A stretch of 64,000 nucleotides of DNA from Pseudodesulfovibrio cashew (GCF_009762795.1 NZ_CP046400.1:2209501-2273500); one strand, 5' to 3'. Shown: positions 27,914-37,141, counted from the stretch's first letter. The notes: generated by a model not told the origin, from the letters alone. Program-made: numbers and translations.

Positions 27914-28393
27914 ATGAGTGAAGAAAAGCTTCGCAAAGAGCTCTACGCCGCCAACACCAATCGGGCCATCATCTACAAGCTCGTCTTCGACGCCATGGTC
28001 GAGGAGTTCGGCATGGAAAAGGCCAAAGAGGTCATGAAAAAAGGTATTTACCGACGCGGTGAGCAGATCGGCGCCAACTTCAAGCAGTTCGCTCCGGGCA
28101 ACTTCGAAGGTCTTCGCGACGCCTTCCTGGGCGGCATCCCCGACGACGGAAAGATGTTTGCTCCCACCGTTACCCGCTGCGACGAGGGCGGCCTGGACAT
28201 CGAGTTCGACAACTGCCCCCTGAAGAACGCCTGGATCGATATGGGCCTTTCTGATGAAGAGTGCGCCACTCTTTGTGAAGTTGCCGGAATCATTGACTAT
28301 GGAACCTTCGAAGGTGCTGGTTTCCATTTTGAGATGACCGCTCTTCCCGAGGGCAGCAAGGACAAGTGCTACCTGAAGGTCCGCTCCAAGTAG
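27914..28393 (+). CDS. L-2-amino-thiazoline-4-carboxylate (ATC) hydrolase family protein
   Basis: The ATG at 27914 follows AAGGAG and gives 159 residues. The protein matches the ATC hydrolase family as I know it: KKGIYRRGEQIG, FLGGIPDDGKMFAPTV, the CPLKNAW block, MGLSDEECATLC and the FEGAGFHF segment. Family members convert ATC, an intermediate of DL-ATC degradation, toward L-cysteine. It is divergent from the cysteine desulfidase-like gene with 194 bases between, and is followed by its own terminator. Many family members are annotated only by homology, so the true substrate may differ. Confidence 0.7.
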   Translation: MSEEKLRKELYAANTNRAIIYKLVFDAMVEEFGMEKAKEVMKKGIYRRGEQIGANFKQFAPGNFEGLRDAFLGGIPDDGKMFAPTVTRCDEGGLDIEFDNCPLKNAWIDMGLSDEECATLCEVAGIIDYGTFEGAGFHFEMTALPEGSKDKCYLKVRSK

Positions 28394-28417
28394 TTAATTC
28401 CCAGTCACAGATAAATG

Positions 28418-28460
28418 CGGGAATCGGTTTGGCGTCATGCCACCGGTTCCCGTTTTTTTT
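28418..28460 (+). terminator. terminator of the ATC hydrolase gene
   Basis: CGGGAATCGGT/ACCGGTTCCCG (one G:U) with a small inner TGGC/GCCA stem, followed by eight T. Confidence 0.88.
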
Positions 28461-28469
28461 CAACTTTGA

Positions 28470-28516
28470 TTTCTCATTATCAGTGAGAAGTTCTCATTTT
28501 GACGAGAAATCTCATT
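28470..28516 (+). promoter_or_regulatory. enhancer-like cluster of TTCTCA/TGAGAA repeats
   Basis: Contains TTCTCA-N7-TGAGAA (28471-28489), the perfect 13-base palindrome TGAGAAGTTCTCA (28484-28496), and GAGAAATCTC with ATT (28504-28516). It lies about 200 bases before a sigma-54 promoter, the usual place for an activator-binding site. The same half-sites occur before the sigma-54 activator gene at 35168-35239, so that protein is the obvious candidate to bind here. Confidence 0.65.
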
Positions 28517-28685
28517 CGATCTTGATAAATTCACAATAATGTCACAGCCGGGAATGAGAATGATTTTTCAAGGGGGGAGAAAAACCCTTTGGTACATAAT
28601 AGAGACCGAGAAATGTTGCGTCCCGAGTGGGTTTTTGCCAATGTCCGGGGGCTCAGGAACGGTTCGCAGCCAAAAGTGAGGCGTA

Positions 28686-28701
28686 TGGCATGCGGATTGC
28701 T
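28686..28701 (+). promoter_or_regulatory. sigma-54 (-24/-12) promoter of the liv-type operon
   Basis: TGGCATGCGGATTGCT matches the sigma-54 consensus TGGCAC-N5-TTGCW with exact GG-to-GC spacing (one mismatch). It is about 105 bases before the binding-protein start codon, leaving a leader of about 90 bases, and about 190 bases after the TGAGAA repeat cluster. Confidence 0.75.
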
Positions 28702-28805
28702 GAGGACAGTCATGAGAGAGAGGCGGAGTACGCCCCCCGGAGGGGCGTTCCCGGATTATCGGGGCCGCCCTGTTGGAAGAAACAGTATTCTTACCGGGAG
28801 GTAGT

Positions 28806-29924
28806 ATGAACATGAAGAAAGTGCTCGTGGCAGCCGTGACTCTGGCAGCCATGCTGATGGCGTCGGTGGCTCAGGCCGACAAAGTGATCAAGTTGGGTTA
28901 CACCCTGCCCCTGACCGGAAGCCACGCGCAGTACGGCGAGCTTTTCCGCAACTCCGCCAAGATGCAGTTGGAGGAATTCAACAAGTCCGGCAAGCTCAAG
29001 GGCGCGACAGTGGAGATTCAGTTCGAGGATTCCAAGTCCGACCCCAAGGAAGCCATCAACATTGCCCGCAAGTTTGTGGACGACGAGCAGATCGTCGGTG
29101 TGCTGGGTGACTTCACCTCCACCGTGTCCATGGCCTGTGGCCGCGTTTACGCCATGGAAGGCATGCCTCAGCTTTCCCAGACCGCGTCCCACCCCGACTT
29201 CACCAAGGTTGGCAAGTACCAGTTCCGCAACATCACCACCCAGGCTTTCGAAGGTCCCTTCGTGGCCAAGTGGGCCAAGAGCCTTGATTTCAGCAAATTC
29301 GCAATCATCGCCATCCAGAATGACTGGGGCATCTCTGCGGCTGAGAACTTTGCCGAGGCCATCAAGGGTCTGGGCGGCGAAGTCACCGGCATCGAATACT
29401 TCAACCCGGGCAACCGCGACTTCCGTTCCATTCTGACCAAGGTCGTTCGCGAGAAGCCCCAGGCCATCTACCTCTGCATGATGTATGAAGAGGGCGCCAT
29501 GGTTCTGCAGCAGCGTCACCAGCTCGGCATCGACGTGCCTGTTTTTGGAACCTCTTCCCTTTACTCCCCCAAGCTGCTCGAGCTGGCCGGTGATGCCGCC
29601 AACGGCATGTACCTGTCCACCACCTTCATGCCCGACAGCCCCGAGGAGCACGTTGTCCACTTCGTGACTGAGTACGAGAAGCGCTACAACTCCGCTCCGA
29701 GCATGTTCGCTGCCCAGGCTTATGACGCTGTGGGCATCATGCTGGATGCCGTCGCCAAGGTGGGACCGGAAGTTACCCGCGATTCCCTGCGTGACGCTCT
29801 CGCCGCCACCAAGGACTACCCCGGCGTGACCGGTTCGACCACCTTCGACCCCGAGACCCGCGAGCCGGTGAAGGGGCTGGCCAGGATGCAGGTCGTCAAC
29901 GGCGCATACAAGCTCGTGAAGTAA
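28806..29924 (+). CDS. livK: branched-chain amino acid-type ABC transporter binding protein
   Basis: The ATG at 28806 follows GGGAGGTAGT and gives 372 residues. A signal peptide (MKKVLVAAVTLAAMLMASVAQA) is followed by a type I periplasmic binding fold: LGYTLPLTGSHAQYGE, the VLGDFTST segment, QLSQTASHPDF and AAQAYDAVGIMLDA. It delivers an amino acid-like ligand to LivHMGF. The ligand need not be Leu/Ile/Val; this family also carries other amino acids, amides and aromatic acids. First gene of the operon, driven by the sigma-54 promoter at 28686. A hairpin after it probably raises its expression over the permease genes. Confidence 0.88.
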   Translation: MNMKKVLVAAVTLAAMLMASVAQADKVIKLGYTLPLTGSHAQYGELFRNSAKMQLEEFNKSGKLKGATVEIQFEDSKSDPKEAINIARKFVDDEQIVGVLGDFTSTVSMACGRVYAMEGMPQLSQTASHPDFTKVGKYQFRNITTQAFEGPFVAKWAKSLDFSKFAIIAIQNDWGISAAENFAEAIKGLGGEVTGIEYFNPGNRDFRSILTKVVREKPQAIYLCMMYEEGAMVLQQRHQLGIDVPVFGTSSLYSPKLLELAGDAANGMYLSTTFMPDSPEEHVVHFVTEYEKRYNSAPSMFAAQAYDAVGIMLDAVAKVGPEVTRDSLRDALAATKDYPGVTGSTTFDPETREPVKGLARMQVVNGAYKLVK

Positions 29925-29954
29925 TCGGAGTCTCAGCCGGTACATGAGTATATC

Positions 29955-29978
29955 CGGCGGGGCCTCCGGGCCCCGCCG
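29955..29978 (+). promoter_or_regulatory. stem-loop between livK and livH
   Basis: CGGCGGGGCC-TCCG-GGCCCCGCCG, a perfect 10-bp stem with a stable tetraloop and no T tract, in the gap between binding protein and permease genes. Likely an attenuator or 3' protective structure, like the one between dctP and dctQ. Confidence 0.7.
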
Positions 29979-30005
29979 ACACCCAAACGACAGGAAATTT
30001 CCCCC

Positions 30006-30917
30006 ATGGATACGTATTACCTGATGCAAGTCATCAATGGCCTGAGCGTGGGCATGATCTACGCACTGATCGCCATCGGCTTCACCCTCATTTTCGGTGT
30101 GCTCAATGTGGTCAACTTCGCCCACGGAGAGATGTACACCCTCGGCGCCTTTGCCGGTCTGGTCTGCATCAACGCCTTTGGCTCACCCCTGGCCATTGTA
30201 ATCCTGGTCGCCCTGGCGGGTGGTGCCATAGCCGGCATAGGTTTGGAGAGAATCGCCTTCAAACCCTTCAGGCGCTTCCAGGATGAAGCATCACTCAAAT
30301 CACGCGCCATGCGCGAGGCGACGTTGTTATCCTCGCTGGCCGTTTCCATCATCATCAAGGAACTGATCCAGCACTTTTTCGGTGCGGAGATGCAGACCAT
30401 CCCCGGCCAGTACCTGCTGAACAATCCCATTCCGGTGGGGCCGCTTTCCCTGTCTTCGGGGCAGTTCCTGATCCTGGGGTCCTCCATCCTGATGCTCGGC
30501 GGGCTGCAGTACGTGCTGTACCATACCCGTACGGGGCTTTCGATCCGGGCCATTTCCAATAACCCGCTGGGTGCGAAATACGTGGGCCTTTCCGTCGACA
30601 AGACCATCATCGCCACCTTTGCCGTGGGCAGCATGCTCGGCGGCGCGGCCGGCATCATGGTCGGCCTGTATTACGGCGCCATTTTCCCGTCCATGGGCTT
30701 CGCCCCTTCGATCAAGGCCTTCGTCGCCATGGTCATGGGCGGTCTCTCCAGCATCCCCGGTGCGGTCATCTGCGCATTGATCCTCGGCGTTTGCGAGGCG
30801 CTGGCCACGAACTACCTCACGCAGGGCTGGAGCGACATGGTCGCCTACAGCTTTTTGATCATCACCCTTATCTTCTTCCCGCAGGGCATCTTCGGCGCAC
30901 GCCGGGAACGTGTCTAA
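30006..30917 (+). CDS. livH: branched-chain amino acid-type ABC transporter permease LivH
   Basis: 303 residues with about eight membrane helices. Family signatures: NGLSVGMIYALIAIGFTLIFGVLNVVNFAHGE at the N-terminus and GGLSSIPGAVICALILGVCEAL, the loop that docks the ATPases. It forms the membrane channel with LivM. The gene starts with ATG at 30006 after AGGAAATTTCCCCC and ends 16 bases before the start of livM. Confidence 0.9.
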   Translation: MDTYYLMQVINGLSVGMIYALIAIGFTLIFGVLNVVNFAHGEMYTLGAFAGLVCINAFGSPLAIVILVALAGGAIAGIGLERIAFKPFRRFQDEASLKSRAMREATLLSSLAVSIIIKELIQHFFGAEMQTIPGQYLLNNPIPVGPLSLSSGQFLILGSSILMLGGLQYVLYHTRTGLSIRAISNNPLGAKYVGLSVDKTIIATFAVGSMLGGAAGIMVGLYYGAIFPSMGFAPSIKAFVAMVMGGLSSIPGAVICALILGVCEALATNYLTQGWSDMVAYSFLIITLIFFPQGIFGARRERV

Positions 30918-30933
30918 CATCAAGGACTGCACC

Positions 30934-31950
30934 ATGACAGACACCAATATGAAAGCACATCCGATGCGCGCCAAGCTACTGACCGCAGCCATTCTCCTGC
31001 TGGTCCTGGCCGTGGTGCCCGCCGCGCTGTCCGCCATCGGCAAGAGCTACTACATGCAAGTGGCCAACTCGGCCCTCATCTTCTGCATCCTGGCCGCGAG
31101 CATGAACCTGATCACGGGCACGGCAGGGCTGCTTTGCCTGGGACATGCCGCCTTCTTCGGCATCGGCGCGTATACCGCCGCGCTGCTCGCCTCCAATTAC
31201 GGTCTGCCTTTCCTGGTCACGCTGCCCCTGAGCGGGCTGGCCGCCGGGCTGGCCGGTGCGATGGTGGCCCTGCCCACCATGCGGCTGATCAGCATCTACT
31301 TTGCCGTGGCCACGCTGGGCGTGGGCGAGATCATCCACGTGACCCTGCTCAACTGGGTTTCGGTAACGCGCGGCCCCATGGGCGTGCAGATATTCGAGCC
31401 CATAACCATCTTCGGTTACAAGTTCACCAGCCTGCTCTCCATCTACTATGTGACCGCGGTGCTGGCGTGCATTTCGATCTACCTGATCTGGCGCATGACC
31501 AACTCCTACTTCGGCAACGCCCTGCGCTCCGTGCGCGAGGACGACCAGTGCGCCGAGGCCATGGGCATCAATGTGATCAAGCTGAAGATTCAGGCCTTTG
31601 CGGCGAGCACCTTTTTTGCGGGTATTGCCGGCGCCATCATGGCGCACAGCGTGGGATACATCAGCCCCGACAGCTTCCAGTTCAGCGAATCCATCCTGAT
31701 TCTGGCCATGGTCGTGGTCGGCGGTCTGGGCTCCCTGCCCGGCGGCATTCTGGGAGCGCTGCTGCTCATTATGCTGCCTGAGGCCGCCCGTGGATTGGGT
31801 GACATGCGCATGGTCGCCGTGGGCGTAGTCATGTTCCTGTCCATCCTGCTGTTGCCCAAGGGCATTCTGGGTGAGGTCTCGGCCATTCAGATGGCCAGAA
31901 GGCAGTTCAACGCGGCCTGGAACGGCCGCCAGTCCGTGGGGTGGAAATAA
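30934..31950 (+). CDS. livM: branched-chain amino acid-type ABC transporter permease LivM
   Basis: I chose the ATG at 30934 because AAGGA stands seven bases before it; a GTG at 30910 overlapping livH is possible but has no RBS. This gives 338 residues with about nine or ten membrane helices. LivM signatures are LNLITGTAGLLCLGHAAFFGIGAYTAALL (here SMNLITGTAG) and GGLGSLPGGILGALLL. It pairs with LivH. The stop codon shares a base with the livG start (TAATG), so translation is coupled. Confidence 0.9.
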   Translation: MTDTNMKAHPMRAKLLTAAILLLVLAVVPAALSAIGKSYYMQVANSALIFCILAASMNLITGTAGLLCLGHAAFFGIGAYTAALLASNYGLPFLVTLPLSGLAAGLAGAMVALPTMRLISIYFAVATLGVGEIIHVTLLNWVSVTRGPMGVQIFEPITIFGYKFTSLLSIYYVTAVLACISIYLIWRMTNSYFGNALRSVREDDQCAEAMGINVIKLKIQAFAASTFFAGIAGAIMAHSVGYISPDSFQFSESILILAMVVVGGLGSLPGGILGALLLIMLPEAARGLGDMRMVAVGVVMFLSILLLPKGILGEVSAIQMARRQFNAAWNGRQSVGWK

Positions 31951-32720
31951 TGTCGGATACCATTTTGGAAACAAAGGGGCTGACACGCCGCTTCGGCGGG
32001 CTCGTCGCCGTGGACAACGTGGACATGGTCATGCGGCCGGGTGAACTGGTGGGGCTTATCGGCCCCAACGGCGCGGGTAAGTCCACCTTCTTCAACTGCC
32101 TGACCGGATTTTATCCGCCCAGCGAAGGGGAAGTCCGGTTCATGGACAAGCCCATTACCGGACTTAAGCCGTATCAGGTTGCCAAGCTCGGCATCGGCCG
32201 CACCTTCCAGAACCTGCGGATCATGCCCAACATGACGGTGTTCGATAACGTGTCCATCGGTGCCATAGGCTCTCTGGGACATTCGCTGCGGCGGGCGATC
32301 TGGCCGTTCGAATGCGCCCGGGACCGTGAGGTGAGCGAGCGCACCTGGGAGATCCTCTCCCGCGTGGGGCTGGACTCCCTGGGAGCCGAGCTTGCCGCCA
32401 ACCTGTCTTACGGCAAGCGGAAATATCTTGAGATAGCGCGCGCCCTGAGCACCGACCCGGAACTGTTGATTCTGGACGAACCCGCTGCCGGACTCAACGA
32501 ACAGGAAACCGGCGAACTTGCCGAGTTCATCCAGACCCTCAATGCTGAAGGGCTGCCCATCCTGTTGGTTGAGCATGACATGGGGCTGGTCATGGGGATC
32601 TGCCACAGGGTCATGGTCCTGGCCCTGGGCAAGAAGATTGCGGACGACACGCCGCAGGCCATTCAGAAGGACCCGGCCGTCCTCGAGGCCTACCTGGGAG
32701 GGGAAGAATGTCAGTTTTAA
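31950..32720 (+). CDS. livG: branched-chain amino acid-type ABC transporter ATPase LivG
   Basis: 256 residues. Walker A GPNGAGKST (about 40-48), signature LSYGKRKYLEIARAL, Walker B LLILDEPAAGLN and the switch His in LVEHDMGLV are all present. The signature begins LSYGK rather than LSGGQ, which is normal for LivG. It energises import with LivF. The start at 31950 overlaps the livM stop. Confidence 0.92.
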   Translation: MSDTILETKGLTRRFGGLVAVDNVDMVMRPGELVGLIGPNGAGKSTFFNCLTGFYPPSEGEVRFMDKPITGLKPYQVAKLGIGRTFQNLRIMPNMTVFDNVSIGAIGSLGHSLRRAIWPFECARDREVSERTWEILSRVGLDSLGAELAANLSYGKRKYLEIARALSTDPELLILDEPAAGLNEQETGELAEFIQTLNAEGLPILLVEHDMGLVMGICHRVMVLALGKKIADDTPQAIQKDPAVLEAYLGGEECQF

Positions 32721-33427
32721 ATGTCAACAACCTTCACGTGGCCATGGGCGTCCAGCAGATACTGCGGGGCGTGGAGATCAAGGTTGAGGAGAGAGGCATC
32801 GTGACGGTGCTCGGGTCCAACGGGGTCGGCAAGACCACGCTCATGCGGGCCATCTCCAACATCTATCAGGTGACGGAAGGGGAAATCCTCTTCAATGGTC
32901 AGGATATCACCAACATCGGCTCCGACAAGGTGGTCCGGGAGGGCCTTTGCCAGGCTCCCGAAGGACGGCAGATCTTCGCCAACATGAGCGTGGAGGAAAA
33001 CCTGCTCCTCGGCGCCTACCATCAGGACAAGAAGCACTTCAAGCAGGACAGGGAATGGGTTTTCGAGCTTTTCCCCATCCTCAAGGAACGGCTCAAGCAG
33101 CAGGCCGGAGCCATGTCCGGCGGCGAGCAGCAGATGCTGTGCATCGGCCGTGCGTTGATGGGCCGCCCGAAGCTCCTGTTGCTGGACGAGCCCTCCCTCG
33201 GGTTGGCGCCGCTGGTCATCAAGTGCATCTTCGACCTGATCGTCAAGATTCGCGAGGCCGGTACCGCCATCCTCATCGTCGAGCAGAACGCCAAGGCCGC
33301 CCTGGCCGTGGCCGACTACGCCTACATCATGGAAGGCGGACAAATCATCATGCAGGGTAGCGCTGCCGAGCTTGCCAAGGACGATCGTCTTGAGGCCGCC
33401 TACCTGGGCGGGCATGCCCACGTCTGA
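32708..33427 (+). CDS. livF: branched-chain amino acid-type ABC transporter ATPase LivF
   Basis: 239 residues with Walker A GSNGVGKTT, signature MSGGEQQMLCIGRAL, Walker B LLLLDEPSLGLAP and VEQNAKAAL, the LivF form of the switch region. It overlaps livG by 13 bases and is the last gene of the transporter operon. An unpaired Cys in QMLCIGRAL replaces the usual Ala, which is not expected to matter. Confidence 0.92.
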   Translation: MSVLNVNNLHVAMGVQQILRGVEIKVEERGIVTVLGSNGVGKTTLMRAISNIYQVTEGEILFNGQDITNIGSDKVVREGLCQAPEGRQIFANMSVEENLLLGAYHQDKKHFKQDREWVFELFPILKERLKQQAGAMSGGEQQMLCIGRALMGRPKLLLLDEPSLGLAPLVIKCIFDLIVKIREAGTAILIVEQNAKAALAVADYAYIMEGGQIIMQGSAAELAKDDRLEAAYLGGHAHV

Positions 33428-33457
33428 TTCTTTGCCCTTATCCCCACCTCCTAAATT

Positions 33458-33492
33458 GGACGCCCCGGAAAGCCTGGCTTTTCGGGGCGTCC
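33458..33492. terminator. bidirectional terminator between livF and the sigma-54 activator gene
   Basis: A 17-bp stem with one G:U pair (GGACGCCCCGGAAAGCC/GGCTTTTCGGGGCGTCC) lies between two convergent genes. Only short T-rich flanks are seen (AATTTAG on the minus side). Confidence 0.72.
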
Positions 33493-33524
33493 ACGTTGTG
33501 GCTGTAAGAAAGGGAAGGGCGGGC

Positions 33525-35153
33525 TCAGCCTACGTCGTAACGGTAGGCTTCGAGCAGTCCGTATTTTTTGATCTTGCGGTAGAGGGTGGCCACGCTGATG
33601 CCCAGCTCCTGCGCCACGCGCTTTTTCCCGTCGAGAGTTGCGCCGTGCCGGGAGAGGGCCTGAATCAGCGCTTCCTGCTCCGAGACCTCCTTGTCCCAGT
33701 CGTTCCGGGGCCGTGCGCCCGAGACCGGGATGCCATGCCGTCCCGGTGCTTCCGGTTGATGAACGACCGCTCCGCCGGGGGAGATCGTACTGGGGCAGTG
33801 CCCGCCGTTCAACGGCTCCCACGGTGCGAAATTGTGTCGGCCAAGTGAGTTGTCTGCGGCATTGAATCGTTCCGCCAGGGTGGCCAGGTTCAGGCTGCGC
33901 CCCTTGCGAAGGTTGATGCCGTATTCGACGAAGTTCTTCAGTTCGCGCACGTTGCCGGGCCAGGAGTATTCGATGAAGCGGCGCATGAGCTCCGGTGCGA
34001 CCGGGGGCGGCGTTTCGCCCCTGCGGCGGGCGTAGAGGCGGACGAAATGGTTGACGAGCAGCTCCACGTCACCTTCCCGATGGCGCAGGGAAGGCACGTG
34101 CAGGGGGATGACCGAGAGCCGGTAGTAGAGGTCCTGCCTGAATTTGCCTGAGCGCGCACGCTCGGCCAGGTCGACGTTGGCGGCCGCGATGATGCGCACG
34201 TCGAACTCGTGCTCCTTGCGTCCGCCCAGGCGCATGACCTTGCGTTCCTGGAGAACGCGCAGAAGCTTGACCTGAAGGGCCAGGGGGAGCTCGGCGATCT
34301 CGTCCAGGAAGAGGGTGCCGCCGTCGGCGTGTTCGAACAGACCGGGCTTGCCGCCTTTCTGCGCCCCGGTGAAGGTTCCCGAGGTATAGCCGAACAGCTC
34401 GCTTTCGATGATGGATTCCGGGATGGCTCCGCAGTTCACCGCCACAAAGGGTTCCGACGCGCGCAACGAGAGGTCGTGGATGGCCTGGGCCGCCAGCTCC
34501 TTGCCCGTGCCGGATTCTCCCTGGAGCAGCACGGTGGAGTCCAGGGGGGCGCAGCGGATGATATCGTCCTTGAGGGCTCGCATGGCGGAACTCTCGCCCA
34601 CCAGGCGCTCGAGGCCGGCGGTTTCGGGCTCGTCGCCCGATCCGCCCAGGGCGGTGAGCATTCGGGCGTTGGCCTCGCAGGTCTGTACCAGGAACAGGGT
34701 GATGGTTTCCGCGATGTCCGGCGCCTTTTCCTTCAGGATGACGCATTGCTCCTTGTTGAAGGCCACGGCCTGCACTGCCGCCACCACTCTGTCGCGCACG
34801 GTGATGGGCGCGGTGTAGTTGGAAAGATCGCGACAGGTGAGTCGCTGGGAGCATTCGTGGCAGGTGTCGTTGTCGCGCGGGTTGGCCACCATGGTTGCCC
34901 TGCCGCTGACCAGGCTGTAGCCGATGGCCGTATCTCTGGGGCTGACACAGCCCACGGCGCTTTCGTAGGCTCCCGACCCGGCCACGCACAGATACTCCGA
35001 GTTGATGACGAAAAGATCGATCCCGATCAGCCGGGTAAGAATTTTCACGAGCCGCTGCAGCTCATGGCAGGCGTCGAGAACGCCGAGAACCACGGCATTT
35101 CTTGGTTCCGACGAGAGTACCCAGTTTGGAGCGTATGTTGTCTTTGGTGCCAC
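33525..35153 (-). CDS. sigma-54-dependent transcriptional activator with Cys-containing sensor domain
   Basis: 542 residues from GTG at 35153 (RBS GAGG). An N-terminal GAF/PAS-like sensor (about 15-170) contains DTCHECSQRLTC (Cys98, 101, 107), a possible metal, cluster or redox site. The AAA+ domain has Walker A GESGTGKE (212-219) and Walker B GGTLFLDEIAELP; the sigma-54 contact loop reads GTFTGA (259-264) instead of the usual GAFTGA. A Fis-type helix-turn-helix closes the protein (KRVAQELGISVATLYRKIKKY). Convergent with the liv-type operon, it most likely activates the sigma-54 promoter at 28686 and possibly its own gene through the TGAGAA repeats. Confidence 0.88.
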   Translation of the reverse strand: MAPKTTYAPNWVLSSEPRNAVVLGVLDACHELQRLVKILTRLIGIDLFVINSEYLCVAGSGAYESAVGCVSPRDTAIGYSLVSGRATMVANPRDNDTCHECSQRLTCRDLSNYTAPITVRDRVVAAVQAVAFNKEQCVILKEKAPDIAETITLFLVQTCEANARMLTALGGSGDEPETAGLERLVGESSAMRALKDDIIRCAPLDSTVLLQGESGTGKELAAQAIHDLSLRASEPFVAVNCGAIPESIIESELFGYTSGTFTGAQKGGKPGLFEHADGGTLFLDEIAELPLALQVKLLRVLQERKVMRLGGRKEHEFDVRIIAAANVDLAERARSGKFRQDLYYRLSVIPLHVPSLRHREGDVELLVNHFVRLYARRRGETPPPVAPELMRRFIEYSWPGNVRELKNFVEYGINLRKGRSLNLATLAERFNAADNSLGRHNFAPWEPLNGGHCPSTISPGGAVVHQPEAPGRHGIPVSGARPRNDWDKEVSEQEALIQALSRHGATLDGKKRVAQELGISVATLYRKIKKYGLLEAYRYDVG

Positions 35154-35167
35154 GATTACCTCAATTT

Positions 35168-35239
35168 GAATTTCTCATTGCTAGATACGTTAGGGTGATA
35201 ATTCTGTAAAGACAAATGCCTCATGGTGAGAAATTCTTA
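35168..35239 (-). promoter_or_regulatory. inverted GAATTTCTCA/TGAGAAATTC sites before the sigma-54 activator gene
   Basis: GAATTTCTCA at 35168-35177 and its exact reverse complement TGAGAAATTC at 35227-35236 are 49 bases apart; the second site extends to a near-palindrome TGAGAAATTCTTA. The first site is almost against the RBS of the activator gene, a position suited to autorepression. The half-site matches the cluster at 28470-28516. Confidence 0.6.
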
Positions 35240-35800
35240 CTGCCGGAAGTCGAATTTCGATGACCTTCGCTTCGACTGCCTGGTTGCCTTGAAACCATCT
35301 CATTTCAAGGTCGGTTGGAAATTCCCCGGCAGGGTTTTTGGGGTGCTCCAAAAATAATAACACCAAGCTCCATTTGGGCGATTTTTTCTGGGCGTAAATA
35401 GGAATGTAGCGGATAATAGTTGTTTGAACTGTTGAATAGTCGAGAATGGTAACAAATTATAGAATATTATCCATAAATACCCCCTGATTAGCACGCCTCA
35501 ATAATCAGTGTGCTGTTGGTGCTTGAGGAGGGGGAAAGAAAATCATTGGATTTTTTGCTGGAGAAAATTTTCACAAGCTCTTGACCGGCTATAGCGGGAC
35601 TGATAGTCCATCTACAAAATCATGCTTTCTGGGTATATTCAATCGAGGTGGTCAGATGTCTGACCTGTGAGCCGAAAGCACCTTGTTAAAGTTGCAAAAT
35701 CGGCTTGCCGGTTCTTTGGTGAACCCGGACGTGCGTGGTGCCGTGCGCCTTTCACGTCCAGCCTAAATGCGTTTTAATTTTAGGGTAAGGTGTATTTTTC
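35240..35800. other. long AT-rich intergenic region upstream of the nqr operon
   Basis: About 560 bases, AT-rich at about 35330-35560. It should hold the nqr promoter. A TTGACC at about 35582 has no convincing -10 partner. A TTTTTGG/CCAAAAA hairpin lies near 35334-35353. The nqrA RBS (AAGGTG) is rather far from its ATG. I see no gene. Confidence 0.4.
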
Positions 35801-37141
35801 ATGATAAAACTCAAGAAAGGACTCGACATTCCCCTCGCGGGCGAGCCTGCAGCGGATTTCCTGGAAGGGAATCCACCGCGTACCGTGGCCGTCCTGGGTG
35901 GGGACTATGTCGGCATGAAGCCGACCATGGCCGTTTCCGAAGGTGACACGGTCAAGCTCGGCCAGTTGATCTTCACAGACAAGAAGATCGACGGCGTCGT
36001 CTTTACGGCTCCTGGGGCAGGCAAGGTCGTTGCCATCAACAGGGGGGACCGCCGGGTGCTGCAATCCGTGGTCATCGAGCTGGATGAAACCGCCGGTGCC
36101 GTGGAATTCCCGGCGTACAAATCGGACCAGTTGCTCGGCCTTGACCGACAGGCCATTGTCGATAATCTGGTCAACTCGGGCATGTGGACTGCATTTCGCA
36201 CGCGCCCGTTCAGCAAAACCCCGGCTCCGGATTCGGTCCCGCATTCCATCTTCGTTGCTGCGATGGACACGAATCCGCTGGCCGCTAACCCTGTTCCGAT
36301 CATCTGGAAGAATCCGGAAGCCTGGCAGGACGGTCTCAGGGTATTGACCCGGCTGACCGAAGGCGACGTTCACGTCTGCAGCGGCGACGGCGATCCCCTG
36401 CCGACGATTCAGGAAACGAAGAACCAGGTCTTTGCCGGACCGCATCCGGCCGGACTGGTCGGGACCCATATCCATTTCCTCGATCCTGTGGGAACGGAAA
36501 AGACGGTCTGGCATCTCGGCTATCAGGATGTCATCGCCATCGGAAAGCTCTTCACCACGGGGCAGCTCTACACGGACAGGTACGTCTCTCTGGCCGGCCC
36601 CATGGTCAAGCGGCCGTGCATCCTCAAAACCCGCCTGGGCGCGTGTCTGTCGGACGTGCTGGCCGGAGCGCTTGTTCAGGGTGATGTTCGCACCATTTCG
36701 GGATCGGTCCTTTCCGGCCATACGGCCGAGGGCCCCCTGGCCTTCCTCGGACGCTTCCACAACCAGGTTTCAGCCATCGCCGAGGGCGGTGATCGCGAAC
36801 TGCTGGGTTGGATGAAGCCGGGTTCGGACAAGTTTTCGGCCAAGCCCGTCTTCCTGTCCTCCCTGAAGAAGGGGAAGCGCTTTACCATGAGCACGCTCCT
36901 TGGCGGCAGCCATCGGGCGATTTTCCCGACGGGTGCTTTTGACCAGGTCATGCCGCTGGACATTCTCCCGACCTATCTTGTGCGGGCCCTTGCCGCCATG
37001 GATACGGACGAGGCCCAGAATCTCGGTTGCCTGGAGCTCGATGAGGAAGATCTTGCCCTGCTGTCCTTCGTGGACTGCGGCAAGAACGATTTCGGGCACA
37101 TGCTGCGCGAAGCTCTCACTCTTATCGAGAAGGAAGGATAA
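35801..37141 (+). CDS. nqrA: Na+-translocating NADH:quinone reductase subunit A
   Basis: 446 residues. The N-terminus [16 protein letters not shown] and the blocks [48 protein letters not shown] are diagnostic of NqrA and separate it from the related RnfC, which would carry CxxCxxC ferredoxin motifs missing here. NqrA is the cytoplasmic peripheral subunit of the sodium pump, likely near the quinone site. It is the first gene of nqrABCDEF, followed by nqrB after six bases. Confidence 0.93.
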   Translation: MIKLKKGLDIPLAGEPAADFLEGNPPRTVAVLGGDYVGMKPTMAVSEGDTVKLGQLIFTDKKIDGVVFTAPGAGKVVAINRGDRRVLQSVVIELDETAGAVEFPAYKSDQLLGLDRQAIVDNLVNSGMWTAFRTRPFSKTPAPDSVPHSIFVAAMDTNPLAANPVPIIWKNPEAWQDGLRVLTRLTEGDVHVCSGDGDPLPTIQETKNQVFAGPHPAGLVGTHIHFLDPVGTEKTVWHLGYQDVIAIGKLFTTGQLYTDRYVSLAGPMVKRPCILKTRLGACLSDVLAGALVQGDVRTISGSVLSGHTAEGPLAFLGRFHNQVSAIAEGGDRELLGWMKPGSDKFSAKPVFLSSLKKGKRFTMSTLLGGSHRAIFPTGAFDQVMPLDILPTYLVRALAAMDTDEAQNLGCLELDEEDLALLSFVDCGKNDFGHMLREALTLIEKEG

